DNA of 21,429 bases from Nocardioides sp. (GTDB lineage Bacteria > Actinomycetota > Actinomycetes > Propionibacteriales > Nocardioidaceae): assembly GCF_030150155.1 (NCBI RefSeq), contig NZ_JASLGR010000003.1, positions 1 to 21,429 of the forward strand. Direction: 5' to 3'. Positions within the stretch are counted from its first letter, which is position 1. Every line of letters begins with the position of its first letter. Shown here one piece after another: positions 8,349 to 14,793 of this stretch. The notes beneath the pieces were generated by a model that saw only the letters and a program-made list of their open reading frames with translations, ran no database searches and was not told the origin of the DNA. The position numbers and the translations under genes were made by a program.

Positions 8349-9536
8349 CTACTCCTGGGGGCTCGAGGCGGCGAGAACGGGGGTGTCGGGGGTGTCGGGG
8401 GTGTCGGGGGTGTCGGGGGTGTCGGGGGTGGTCGGGCAGTCGGGGTCAGCGGGGCCGGGTGGGCCGTACTCCCGCGATCGACGTCGATCCCGGCGCCGGT
8501 CGAGACGCTCGAGCAGCGGAGCCTGCGTGGCGACGAAGACGATCATCAGGGCCAGCACCGTTGAGCCGATCTCACGCGGGACGCCCAACGAGATCTGCAG
8601 ACCGTTGACCGCACCGACGGTGATGCCGGCGTACAGGATGCCGACGATGCCCGCTCCGATCGCCGAGGTGCCGCCCAGGATCGCGGCGGTGAGGCCGGTC
8701 AGGCCGGTGCCGTCGCTGAACCCCTCGATCACCCGGTAGTTGGTGCCCAGCACCTGAATCCCTCCACCCAGACCGGCGAGCGCGCCGCCGATCCAGCCCG
8801 CGCGCAACACCGCCCCGGTGCCGGACATGCCGGCGTAGCGAGCGAAAGCACCCGCCTCGCCGCTCATCCGCTGCTCGTAGCCCCGGGTGCTGCGGTTGAG
8901 GAAGATCCACACGCCGACGCAGGCAACGACGGCGAGCACGAAGGCGACTCCGAACTTGGTGGAGGTGTCGAAGAGCGGCAGCCGGGCCGACTCGTCGACG
9001 GTGTGCGTGTACCCGACCGTGGAGGCCTCGGCGCGCAGCGGGTAGTTGACGAGGAAGTCGACCAGCAGCGCCGCGATGGCGTTGAGCACGATCGTGATGA
9101 TCAGCTCGTTGACCCCCAGGGTCACCTTGAGCAGCGCGGGGATGACGCCCCAGGCCGCACCGATCGCCGCGGCGGCCAGGAGGCAGACCACAGGGTGCAG
9201 ACCGCCGGGGAGGTGAAGCTGCGAGCCGACCACGGCCGCGGCCAGCCCCCCGAGGGCGTACTGCCCCTCCTGACCGATGCTGAACAGCCCCGACCGCAGG
9301 CTCACCACCGCGCCCAGCGCGCAGAGGATGATCGGCCCGGCCAGGGAGAGCGTGGTGCCGAGGTTGCAGTAGTCCGTGCTGCACGAGAAGCCCGCGTTGA
9401 CCACGGTCTGGGCCGCGCTGAACGGGGAGACCCCGAGCAGGGAGATCAGCAGGCCGCCGACTAGCAGGGCCAGGATCATCGCCCCGACGGGCAGGCCGAT
9501 GCGGCGTGCCTGCCGTTGGATGTGCTCGCGGTTCAT
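8349..9536 (-). CDS. ABC transporter permease, BMP/nucleoside type (NupP/YufP-like), with DTP-repeat tail
   Basis: This 395-residue BPD_transp_2 permease has an N-terminal cytoplasmic segment, a first membrane helix (about 17-36), an outer loop containing CSTDYC, and about nine further helices. GLFSIGQEGQYALGGL and NRSTRGYEQRMSGEAG (coupling loop) are characteristic. It should form the heteromeric channel with the 7312-8346 product. The C-terminus after RRDRRRSREYG is a low-complexity tail, PTTP followed by five DTP units, encoded by a 9-bp tandem repeat. The ATG at 9536 has AGGAG 5 nt upstream. This is the first gene of the operon; the promoter lies in 9537-9704. Confidence 0.93.
   Translation of the reverse strand: MNREHIQRQARRIGLPVGAMILALLVGGLLISLLGVSPFSAAQTVVNAGFSCSTDYCNLGTTLSLAGPIILCALGAVVSLRSGLFSIGQEGQYALGGLAAAVVGSQLHLPGGLHPVVCLLAAAAIGAAWGVIPALLKVTLGVNELIITIVLNAIAALLVDFLVNYPLRAEASTVGYTHTVDESARLPLFDTSTKFGVAFVLAVVACVGVWIFLNRSTRGYEQRMSGEAGAFARYAGMSGTGAVLRAGWIGGALAGLGGGIQVLGTNYRVIEGFSDGTGLTGLTAAILGGTSAIGAGIVGILYAGITVGAVNGLQISLGVPREIGSTVLALMIVFVATQAPLLERLDRRRDRRRSREYGPPGPADPDCPTTPDTPDTPDTPDTPDTPVLAASSPQE
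8381..8434. repeat. 9-bp tandem repeat (GGGTGTCGG, five perfect copies plus one imperfect)
   Basis: Perfect units occupy 8381-8389, 8390-8398, 8399-8407, 8408-8416 and 8417-8425. The next copy has an extra base and breaks the pattern. Being a multiple of three it encodes DTP tripeptides at the end of the first permease, so gain or loss of units by replication slippage would change tail length without changing frame. Confidence 0.95.
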
Positions 9537-9627
9537 CTCGCTCCTGAGGACCAGGCCGCGAGGTCGCGGCTCGGCCCCCAGGATGTCGAGGCCGTGTTAC
9601 GCGCAGCAGCGCGCCACCGACACGTTA

Positions 9628-9642
9628 TGTTACGAAATAACA
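9628..9642. promoter_or_regulatory. Candidate operator 1: TGTTA-N5-TAACA
   Basis: A perfect 5-bp inverted repeat with a 5-bp centre (CGAAA), located over the presumed -10 region of the operon. Its position suits a repressor. The DeoR-family protein encoded in the operon is the obvious candidate ligand (inference). Confidence 0.45.
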
Positions 9643-9645
9643 CTC

Positions 9646-9664
9646 AGTGTGATTTCCTCACACT
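9646..9664. promoter_or_regulatory. Candidate operator 2: AGTGTGA-N5-TCACACT
   Basis: A perfect 7-bp inverted repeat with a 5-bp centre (TTTCC), three bases from candidate operator 1 and on its upstream side relative to transcription. The half-site differs from operator 1, so it may bind a second regulator. The core looks like a CRP half-site pair but the spacer is 5 instead of 6. Confidence 0.5.
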
Positions 9665-9704
9665 CGTTGCGCGACCGGAGGGAGGCGGGAGGAGGCAGCA
9701 CAAG

Positions 9705-9818
9705 GTGAACGTGGGGAAAGTAACGCCCGCAGAACGCCGAACCGGCGGAAAGTCACAGCTCCAGCTGTGACTTTCCGCCGGTTCGTGGCGTTCAGGGCGT
9801 TACTTTCCCCACGTTCAC
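9705..9818. repeat. Copy B of the long palindromic repeat (two 56-nt arms, CC centre)
   Basis: The left arm is 9705-9760, the centre CC is 9761-9762 and the right arm is 9763-9818. The arms pair over their outer ~23 and inner ~22 bases, with differences only in the middle (around GCAGAACGCCG versus the right-arm equivalent). It abuts the stop codon of the acyl-CoA ligase gene (TAG at 9821-9819) with no gap, as copy A does for the kinase gene. As RNA it would make an exceptionally long hairpin. The left arm plus centre and 13 nt of the right arm are identical, inverted, to 1-71. Confidence 0.93.
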
Positions 9819-11384
9819 CTACTTGAGCTCGCGCTTGAGGATCTTCCCCGTCGCGGTCATCGGCAGCGCCGGCACGATCTCGACGATGCGCGGGTACTTG
9901 TAGCCGGCCATGTTCTCCTTGGACCAGGCCACGATCTCGGCGGGCTCGGCGGTGGCGCCGGGCTTGAGCACCACGACGGCCTTGACCTCCTCGCCGTGCG
10001 ACTCGTGCGGTACGCCGATCACGGCGGCCAACGAGATAGCGGGATGGGTCAGCAGGACCTCCTCGATCTCCCGCGGGTAGACGTTGAACCCGCCCCGGAT
10101 GATCAGCTCCTTGGCCCGGTCCACGACGTAGTACCAGCCGTCGGCGTCACGCTTGGCCAGGTCGCCGGAGCGGAACCAGCCGTCCTCGCTGAGCACCTCG
10201 GCGGTGGCCTCGGGGCGGTTGTAGTAGCCCTTGAAGACGTTGTTGCCGCGGATCGCGATCTCGCCGATCGCGTCGGGGGTCCACTCGATCTCGTCCCAGC
10301 CGCCCGGGGTGACGAGCTTCATCTCGACGCCGGACAGCGGCACCCCGATAGAGCCGACTCGGGCCGGCTCGCCATGCACGCTGAAGGAGGCGACCGGGGA
10401 GGTCTCGGACAGGCCGTAGCCCTCGGCGATCACGACGCCGAACTTCTTCTCCACCTCGTGGTGGATCTCGGCAGGCAGTGCCGAGCCGCCGGAGACGGCG
10501 ATCCGCAGGTTCTTGGCGACGTCGGCGACGTCGACCGACGCGCCCTCCAGGGCACCGAGCAGGCCCCAGTACATCGTCGGCACCCCGGCGAAGAACGACA
10601 CCTTCTCCTTGACCAGCAGCTCCAGGGCGGCGTGGGGCTCGAACCGCGGGAGGAGCACCATCGTGCCGCCGTACGCGAAGGCGCCGTTCTGGACGACGGT
10701 CTGGCCGAACGCGTGGAAGAGGGGCAGCACGGCGAGGAACGTGTCGGGCCGCGAGGCGTCGGCGCCGAACAGGTCGGTGCCCGAGAGCGCGTTGTCGCGC
10801 ATGTTGCGGTGGCGCAGCTCGGCGCCCTTGGGCTGGCCGGTGGTGCCGGAGGTGTAGAGGATCACCGCGGTGTCGTCCTCGTCGGTGTCGGCCGTCTCGA
10901 ACGTGTTGCCGAACGCACCGATCGCGCCGAAGAGGGTGGGCACGCCCTCGATCGGGGACTCCCCGAACGGGTTGGCGGTGATCAGCACCAGGTTGTCGAC
11001 GCCGGCGTCGGTGGCACCGGCGTGAGCCTCGGCCCCGATCGCGAGGTCGGGGGTGCCCTCGAAGGCGAAGAGGGCCTTCGCGTCGGAATCCTTGAGGTGG
11101 TAGGCCACCTCGCGGGCCTTGAGCAGCACGTTGAGCGGGACGACCGCCGCGCCGGCCTTGAGGATGCCGAAGTAGACCATCGAGAAGTACGGCACGTTCG
11201 GAGCCATCAGCGCGACCTTGTCGCCCTTGCCGATCCCCTGCGAGGCGAGCAGACCCGCGACCTGGTTCGCCATCTGGTCGAGCTGGGCGTAGGTCAGCCG
11301 GACGTCGCCGATCACGACCGCGTCGCGCTCCGGATAGGCCTGGGCAGAGTCCTCAAGGAGCGAGGCGAGGTTGTACGACGGCAT
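9819..11384 (-). CDS. Acyl-CoA ligase (AMP-forming, FadD-like)
   Basis: This 521-residue ANL-superfamily enzyme activates a carboxylic acid to acyl-AMP and then acyl-CoA. The signature YTSGTTGQPKG lies at 177-187. YGLSETSP is followed by GWFRSGDLAKRD, the hinge segment DRAKELIIRGGFNVYPREIEE, and the C-terminal TATGKILKREL with catalytic Lys514. Length and motifs fit long- or medium-chain fatty acyl-CoA ligases, but aromatic or terpenoid acids are possible. An ATG six codons upstream (11402) lacks a ribosome-binding site. The ATG at 11384 has GGAGG with a 7-nt spacer, so I chose it. The gene is divergent from the monooxygenase operon across 144 bp and ends directly at palindrome copy B. Confidence 0.92.
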   Translation of the reverse strand: MPSYNLASLLEDSAQAYPERDAVVIGDVRLTYAQLDQMANQVAGLLASQGIGKGDKVALMAPNVPYFSMVYFGILKAGAAVVPLNVLLKAREVAYHLKDSDAKALFAFEGTPDLAIGAEAHAGATDAGVDNLVLITANPFGESPIEGVPTLFGAIGAFGNTFETADTDEDDTAVILYTSGTTGQPKGAELRHRNMRDNALSGTDLFGADASRPDTFLAVLPLFHAFGQTVVQNGAFAYGGTMVLLPRFEPHAALELLVKEKVSFFAGVPTMYWGLLGALEGASVDVADVAKNLRIAVSGGSALPAEIHHEVEKKFGVVIAEGYGLSETSPVASFSVHGEPARVGSIGVPLSGVEMKLVTPGGWDEIEWTPDAIGEIAIRGNNVFKGYYNRPEATAEVLSEDGWFRSGDLAKRDADGWYYVVDRAKELIIRGGFNVYPREIEEVLLTHPAISLAAVIGVPHESHGEEVKAVVVLKPGATAEPAEIVAWSKENMAGYKYPRIVEIVPALPMTATGKILKRELK

Positions 11385-11528
11385 CGAAGCCCTCCATCTC
11401 ACGGGTGGTGTGCATCACATGTTACTGACGAGTCACAAAGTTCTCCAGTGACGCCGAGCCGCCAGTTCATGACATTGTCTCTAGAGCCAGGTCAGAATCT
11501 CGGAGGACCTTTTGCCATACTCCGGTGC
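11385..11528. promoter_or_regulatory. Divergent promoter region between the acyl-CoA ligase and the monooxygenase operon
   Basis: On the minus strand TGGAGA (11447-11442) and TAACAT (11424-11419) are separated by 17 bp, a plausible sigma-70-type promoter for the ligase. A short palindrome TGAC-GA-GTCA (11426-11435) lies between these boxes and could be an operator, though it is short enough to be chance. For the plus-strand operon no clear -35/-10 pair was found. GGAGG at 11502-11506 is 22 nt before the chosen GTG, too far for normal use. Confidence 0.4.
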
Positions 11529-12842
11529 GTGAATCAGAACGTTGCGATCATCGGTGCCGGCCCGAGCGGGCTGGCCGCCGCACGCAGTCTGGACAAGCAC
11601 GGCATCACCTGGACCGGCTTCGAGCTGGCCGACGACGTCGGCGGGCTCTGGGACATCACCCATCCGCGCTCGACCGTCTACCAGTCGGCCCACCTGATCT
11701 CGTCGAAGACCACCACCCAGTTCGCCGAGTTCCCGATGGCTGACGACGTCGCGGACTACCCCAGTCACCGTGAGCTGCGCCGCTACTTCCACGCGTACGC
11801 CGACCGGTTCGACCTCCGCCGTCGGATCCGGTTCGGCACCGAGGTCACCGCGGTCACCCACGACCCCGCCACCGGCGCCTGGACGGTGACCTGGACGACC
11901 CGCGACGGCGAGTCGCACCGTGAGCAGTTCACCGCCGTCATTGCCGCCAACGGCACCCTGTCAGCGCCGAACATCCCGGCCTTCGCCGGCCAGGAGACCT
12001 TCACCGGCCAGATCCTGCACACCAGCGTCTACAAGGATCCGCGGATCTTCACCGACCAGCGCGTGCTGATCGTCGGAGCCGGCAACTCCGGGTGCGACAT
12101 CGCCGTGGATGCGGTCCACCATGCCGCCAGCGTCGACCTGTCGGTCCGCCGCGGCTACCACTTCGTGCCGAAGTACCTCTTCGGCAAGCCGGCCGACACG
12201 CTCAACAACGGCAAGCCCCTGCCCGCCAGGATCAAGCAGGCGATCGACTCCCGGGTGCTCAAAGCGTTCACCGGCGACCCGGCCCGGTTCGGCTTCCCGA
12301 AGCCCGACCACAAGCTCTACGAGTCCCACCCGATCGTGAACTCCCTGATCCTGCACCACCTCGGTCACGGGGACGCGCGCGTCGTCGCCGACATCGAGCG
12401 CTTCGACGGCGAGACGGTCAGGTTCAAGGACGGCACCAGCGCGGCGTACGACATGGTGGTCCTGGCCACCGGCTACCGGCTGCACTACCCGTTCCTGGAC
12501 AAGGCGCTGCTGAACTGGACCGGCGCTGCTCCCGACCTCTACCTCAACATCGTCGCGCCGACGCCCGGCCTCTTCGTGGTCGGCATGATCGAGGCCTCCG
12601 GGATCGGCTGGCAGGGCCGCGCCGAGCAGGCCGAGCTGGTCGCGACCTACCTCGACCCTCACACCGACCCGGCGCGTCGCGAGCAGTTCGACCGCCGCGC
12701 CGCCGGTCCCCGCCCGGACCTCTCCGGCGGCTATCGCTACCTCGGCCTGGACCGGATGGCGTACTACGTCAACAAGGACGCCTACCGGACCACTGTCCGC
12801 TCCGAGATCGCCGCGCTCGCGGGCCTGGAGAGCAACCGATGA
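11529..12842 (+). CDS. Flavin-containing monooxygenase (FMO-type, class B)
   Basis: This ~437-residue NAD(P)H- and FAD-dependent oxygenase has the FAD-binding GAGPSG at 9-14, the FMO fingerprint FTGQILHTSVYK at 158-169, a second dinucleotide-binding GAGNSG at 183-188 and ATGY at 313-316. Family members oxidise soft nucleophiles (N, S), and some act as Baeyer-Villiger oxygenases on ketones. The substrate is unknown. The reading frame is open far upstream but that part is antisense to the ligase, and the conserved domain begins right after GTG 11529. The start is only moderately certain because no close ribosome-binding site precedes it; a leaderless transcript is possible. Its stop overlaps the BASS transporter start (ATGA), so the two are translationally coupled. 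Confidence 0.9.
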   Translation: MNQNVAIIGAGPSGLAAARSLDKHGITWTGFELADDVGGLWDITHPRSTVYQSAHLISSKTTTQFAEFPMADDVADYPSHRELRRYFHAYADRFDLRRRIRFGTEVTAVTHDPATGAWTVTWTTRDGESHREQFTAVIAANGTLSAPNIPAFAGQETFTGQILHTSVYKDPRIFTDQRVLIVGAGNSGCDIAVDAVHHAASVDLSVRRGYHFVPKYLFGKPADTLNNGKPLPARIKQAIDSRVLKAFTGDPARFGFPKPDHKLYESHPIVNSLILHHLGHGDARVVADIERFDGETVRFKDGTSAAYDMVVLATGYRLHYPFLDKALLNWTGAAPDLYLNIVAPTPGLFVVGMIEASGIGWQGRAEQAELVATYLDPHTDPARREQFDRRAAGPRPDLSGGYRYLGLDRMAYYVNKDAYRTTVRSEIAALAGLESNR

Positions 12843-13795
12843 TCACCGCACTGCCCGGCCTGGGTGCCAACGGCGGCGTCGACGCCGCCCAGATCGTCTT
12901 CAACCCGAGCCAGCTCACCACGCTCAAGATCGTGATCGGCGCGATCCTGTTCGGGATCGCGTTGGACACCAAGCTGGTCGACTTCAAGACCGCCTTCTCC
13001 CGCCCCTGGGCGTTCGCGGTCGCGATCGTGGCGCAGTTCGTCGCCCTCCCCGCCATCACCTTCGCGCTCACCCTGGTGCTGCAGGTCCGCGGCTCGGTCG
13101 CACTCGGGATGATCCTGGTGGCCTGCTGCCCGCCCGGCAACGTGTCAAACATCCTCACCCACCGCGCCAAGGGGGACGTCGCGCTCTCGGTCTCGATGAC
13201 CGCGGTCTCCAACCTGATCGCCATCGTCGTGATGCCGCTGAACTTCGCGCTCTGGGGCGGCTGGCACCCGACCGGGAAGAACTTCCTGGAGAAGATCGAC
13301 GTCACCGCGTGGGATCTGCTCAGCGAGATCATCCTGGTCATCGGCCTCCCGTTCGTCCTGGGCCTGACCATCCGGCACCTGTGGCCGCGGGCCGCGGCCG
13401 CCGCGCACCCCTGGGTGAGCCGGATCGCGTTTCTCGGCCTGTTCGCGATCATCGTCATCGGCCTGGCGAAGAACTGGAGTGTCTTCACCGATTACATCGG
13501 CGTCGTGCTGATCGCCGTCGCACTGCACGACGCCCTCGCCCTGGCCCTGGGTTGGTCCATCGCTCGGATCTCCGGCCTGCCGCCCCGCGCCCAGCGCGCG
13601 ATGACCTTCGAGGTCGGGATCCGCAACGCCGGCCTGGGCCTGCTCCTCGTCTTCGAGCTCTTCGGCGGCCTCGGCGGGATGGCCCTGGTCGCCGCCTGGT
13701 GGGGCATCTGGGACATCATCGCCGGCCTGGTCGTCGCCCAGCTCTGGGCCCGTCGCCCCCTCCCCTCCCCCGTTCCTGGAAAGGCACTGGCCTGA
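12839..13795 (+). CDS. Bile acid:sodium symporter (BASS) family transporter
   Basis: This 318-residue membrane protein has about nine to ten hydrophobic helices. The family hallmarks CCPPGNVSNILTHRAKGD (first unwound-helix motif, about residues 99-116) and EVGIRNAGLGL (second motif) form the sodium and substrate sites in known BASS structures. Members move bile acids, pyruvate, pantoate and other organic anions with sodium. Which one is transported here is not evident. The ATG overlaps the monooxygenase stop by 4 nt, and the gene ends in TGATG shared with the following SDR start. The operon context suggests it imports (or exports) the monooxygenase substrate or product. Confidence 0.9.
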   Translation: MITALPGLGANGGVDAAQIVFNPSQLTTLKIVIGAILFGIALDTKLVDFKTAFSRPWAFAVAIVAQFVALPAITFALTLVLQVRGSVALGMILVACCPPGNVSNILTHRAKGDVALSVSMTAVSNLIAIVVMPLNFALWGGWHPTGKNFLEKIDVTAWDLLSEIILVIGLPFVLGLTIRHLWPRAAAAAHPWVSRIAFLGLFAIIVIGLAKNWSVFTDYIGVVLIAVALHDALALALGWSIARISGLPPRAQRAMTFEVGIRNAGLGLLLVFELFGGLGGMALVAAWWGIWDIIAGLVVAQLWARRPLPSPVPGKALA

Positions 13796-14742
13796 TGGCA
13801 TCGCGTGTTCTGGTCACAGGTGGCTCCGGCTTCCTTGGCTCCTCTGTCGTCCCACAGCTGGCCGCAGCCGGTCTCGCCGTCACCAGCGGCGACATCCGTC
13901 CGCCCCGCACCGAGACCCCTGGCGTCAGGTACGTCGACCTCGATGTGACCTCAGCCGAGACCGTGGCGGCGGCGGTCGCCGGACACGACGTCGTGATCCA
14001 CCTCGCCTCCATCGTCACTCCTCCGCCCGGGCTGGGCGAGGAGGCGGCGTACCGGGTCGACGTGGACGGCTCGAAGAACGTCATCGCGGCCTGCCTGGCG
14101 TCCGGCGTGCGCCGGCTGGTGGTCTCCTCCTCGGGCGCCGCCTACGGCTACCACGCCGACTCTCCGGCCTGGATCGACGAGGAGCAGCCGGTGCGCGGCA
14201 ACGACGCGTTCGCCTACGCCAAGCACAAGCGTCTGGTCGAGGAGGAGCTCGCCCGCACCCGTGCGGCCTACCCCCACCTCGAGCAGGTGGTGCTGCGGAT
14301 CGGCACGATCCTGGGCGCCACCGTCGACAATCAGATCACCGACCTGTTCCATAAGAAGCGGCTGCTCAAGATCGCCGGCGCGAGGTCGCCCTTCGTCTTC
14401 ATCTGGGACGAGGACCTGGCCCAGATCGTGGTGCAGGCCGCGACCGGAGAGGTGAGCGGAACCTTCAACGTCGCCGGTGACGGTGCGCTCACCATCGACC
14501 AGATCGCCGCCAGGCTGGGCAAGAAGACGCTGCCGATCCCCGAGCCGGTGCTCCGCGCTGCGTTGGCGGTGCTGCACCCGCTGCGGCTGAGCCAGTACGG
14601 TCCGGAGCAGACGAAGTTCCTCCAGTACCGCCCGGTGCTGGCCAACAGTCGACTCAAGGAGACGTTCGGCTACACCCCGGCCAAGACCTCCGCCGAGGCG
14701 TTCGACGCCTGGCTGGCCTCGCACCCCGCGGCACGGGCCTGA
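13795..14742 (+). CDS. NAD-dependent epimerase/dehydratase-family protein (extended SDR)
   Basis: This 315-residue Rossmann-fold enzyme carries the nucleotide-binding GGSGFLG (residues 9-15), the strand motif VIHLAS, the SSSGAAYG region with the catalytic Ser, and the active-site YAKHK (YxxxK). These define an extended short-chain dehydrogenase related to sugar-nucleotide epimerases and 3-beta-hydroxysteroid dehydrogenases. The ATG overlaps the BASS stop by one base, so it is the third coupled gene of the operon. Placed with a flavin monooxygenase and a possible steroid/organic-anion carrier, an alcohol-ketone oxidoreductase role seems more likely than sugar-nucleotide metabolism (inference). 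Transcription should end at the palindrome at 14746. Confidence 0.88.
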   Translation: MASRVLVTGGSGFLGSSVVPQLAAAGLAVTSGDIRPPRTETPGVRYVDLDVTSAETVAAAVAGHDVVIHLASIVTPPPGLGEEAAYRVDVDGSKNVIAACLASGVRRLVVSSSGAAYGYHADSPAWIDEEQPVRGNDAFAYAKHKRLVEEELARTRAAYPHLEQVVLRIGTILGATVDNQITDLFHKKRLLKIAGARSPFVFIWDEDLAQIVVQAATGEVSGTFNVAGDGALTIDQIAARLGKKTLPIPEPVLRAALAVLHPLRLSQYGPEQTKFLQYRPVLANSRLKETFGYTPAKTSAEAFDAWLASHPAARA

Positions 14743-14745
14743 TCG

Positions 14746-14793
14746 CCGTGTGAGTGTCTCGACGGTCCAGAGACCGTCGAGACACTCACACGG
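14746..14793. terminator. Bidirectional terminator-like palindrome (22-bp perfect stem, 4-nt loop)
   Basis: Left arm 14746-14767, loop CAGA 14768-14771, right arm 14772-14793. It exactly fills the gap between two convergent genes, the epimerase stop (14742) and the purC stop (14794-14796). No T-run follows on either strand, as is common for actinobacterial terminators. Confidence 0.8.

Larger units (their letters stand above)
9537..9704 (-). promoter_or_regulatory. Promoter/leader region of the eight-gene operon
   Basis: The 168 bp upstream of the first permease contain the only AT-rich island in the area (about 9622-9660), as expected for a promoter. TAACAT on the minus strand (9632-9627) could serve as a -10 element, but I see no good -35, so the exact start is open. 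Two adjacent inverted repeats overlap this island (annotated separately). The leader also has GCCGCGA-GG-TCGCGGC at 9555-9570, which could form a short hairpin ahead of the ribosome-binding site. Confidence 0.55.

Noticed and set aside
9648..9662. CRP-like site (TGTGA...TCACA)
   Set aside because: The spacer is 5 bp instead of the usual 6, and the flanks do not extend a CRP consensus. Kept only as a generic inverted repeat.
1..9818. Composite transposon bounded by the inverted repeats
   Set aside because: No transposase or integrase between the repeats and no target-site duplication can be checked, because copy A is cut by the window edge. Left as a repeat observation.
9996..11528. Long N-terminal extension of the monooxygenase frame
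   Set aside because: This part is antisense to the acyl-CoA ligase and has shadow-type composition; the conserved FAD-binding strand begins right after GTG 11529.
12092..12838. N-terminal extension of the BASS transporter frame inside the monooxygenase gene
   Set aside because: Arginine/proline-rich shadow translation; the ATG at 12839 with ATGA overlap gives a protein of normal family length.
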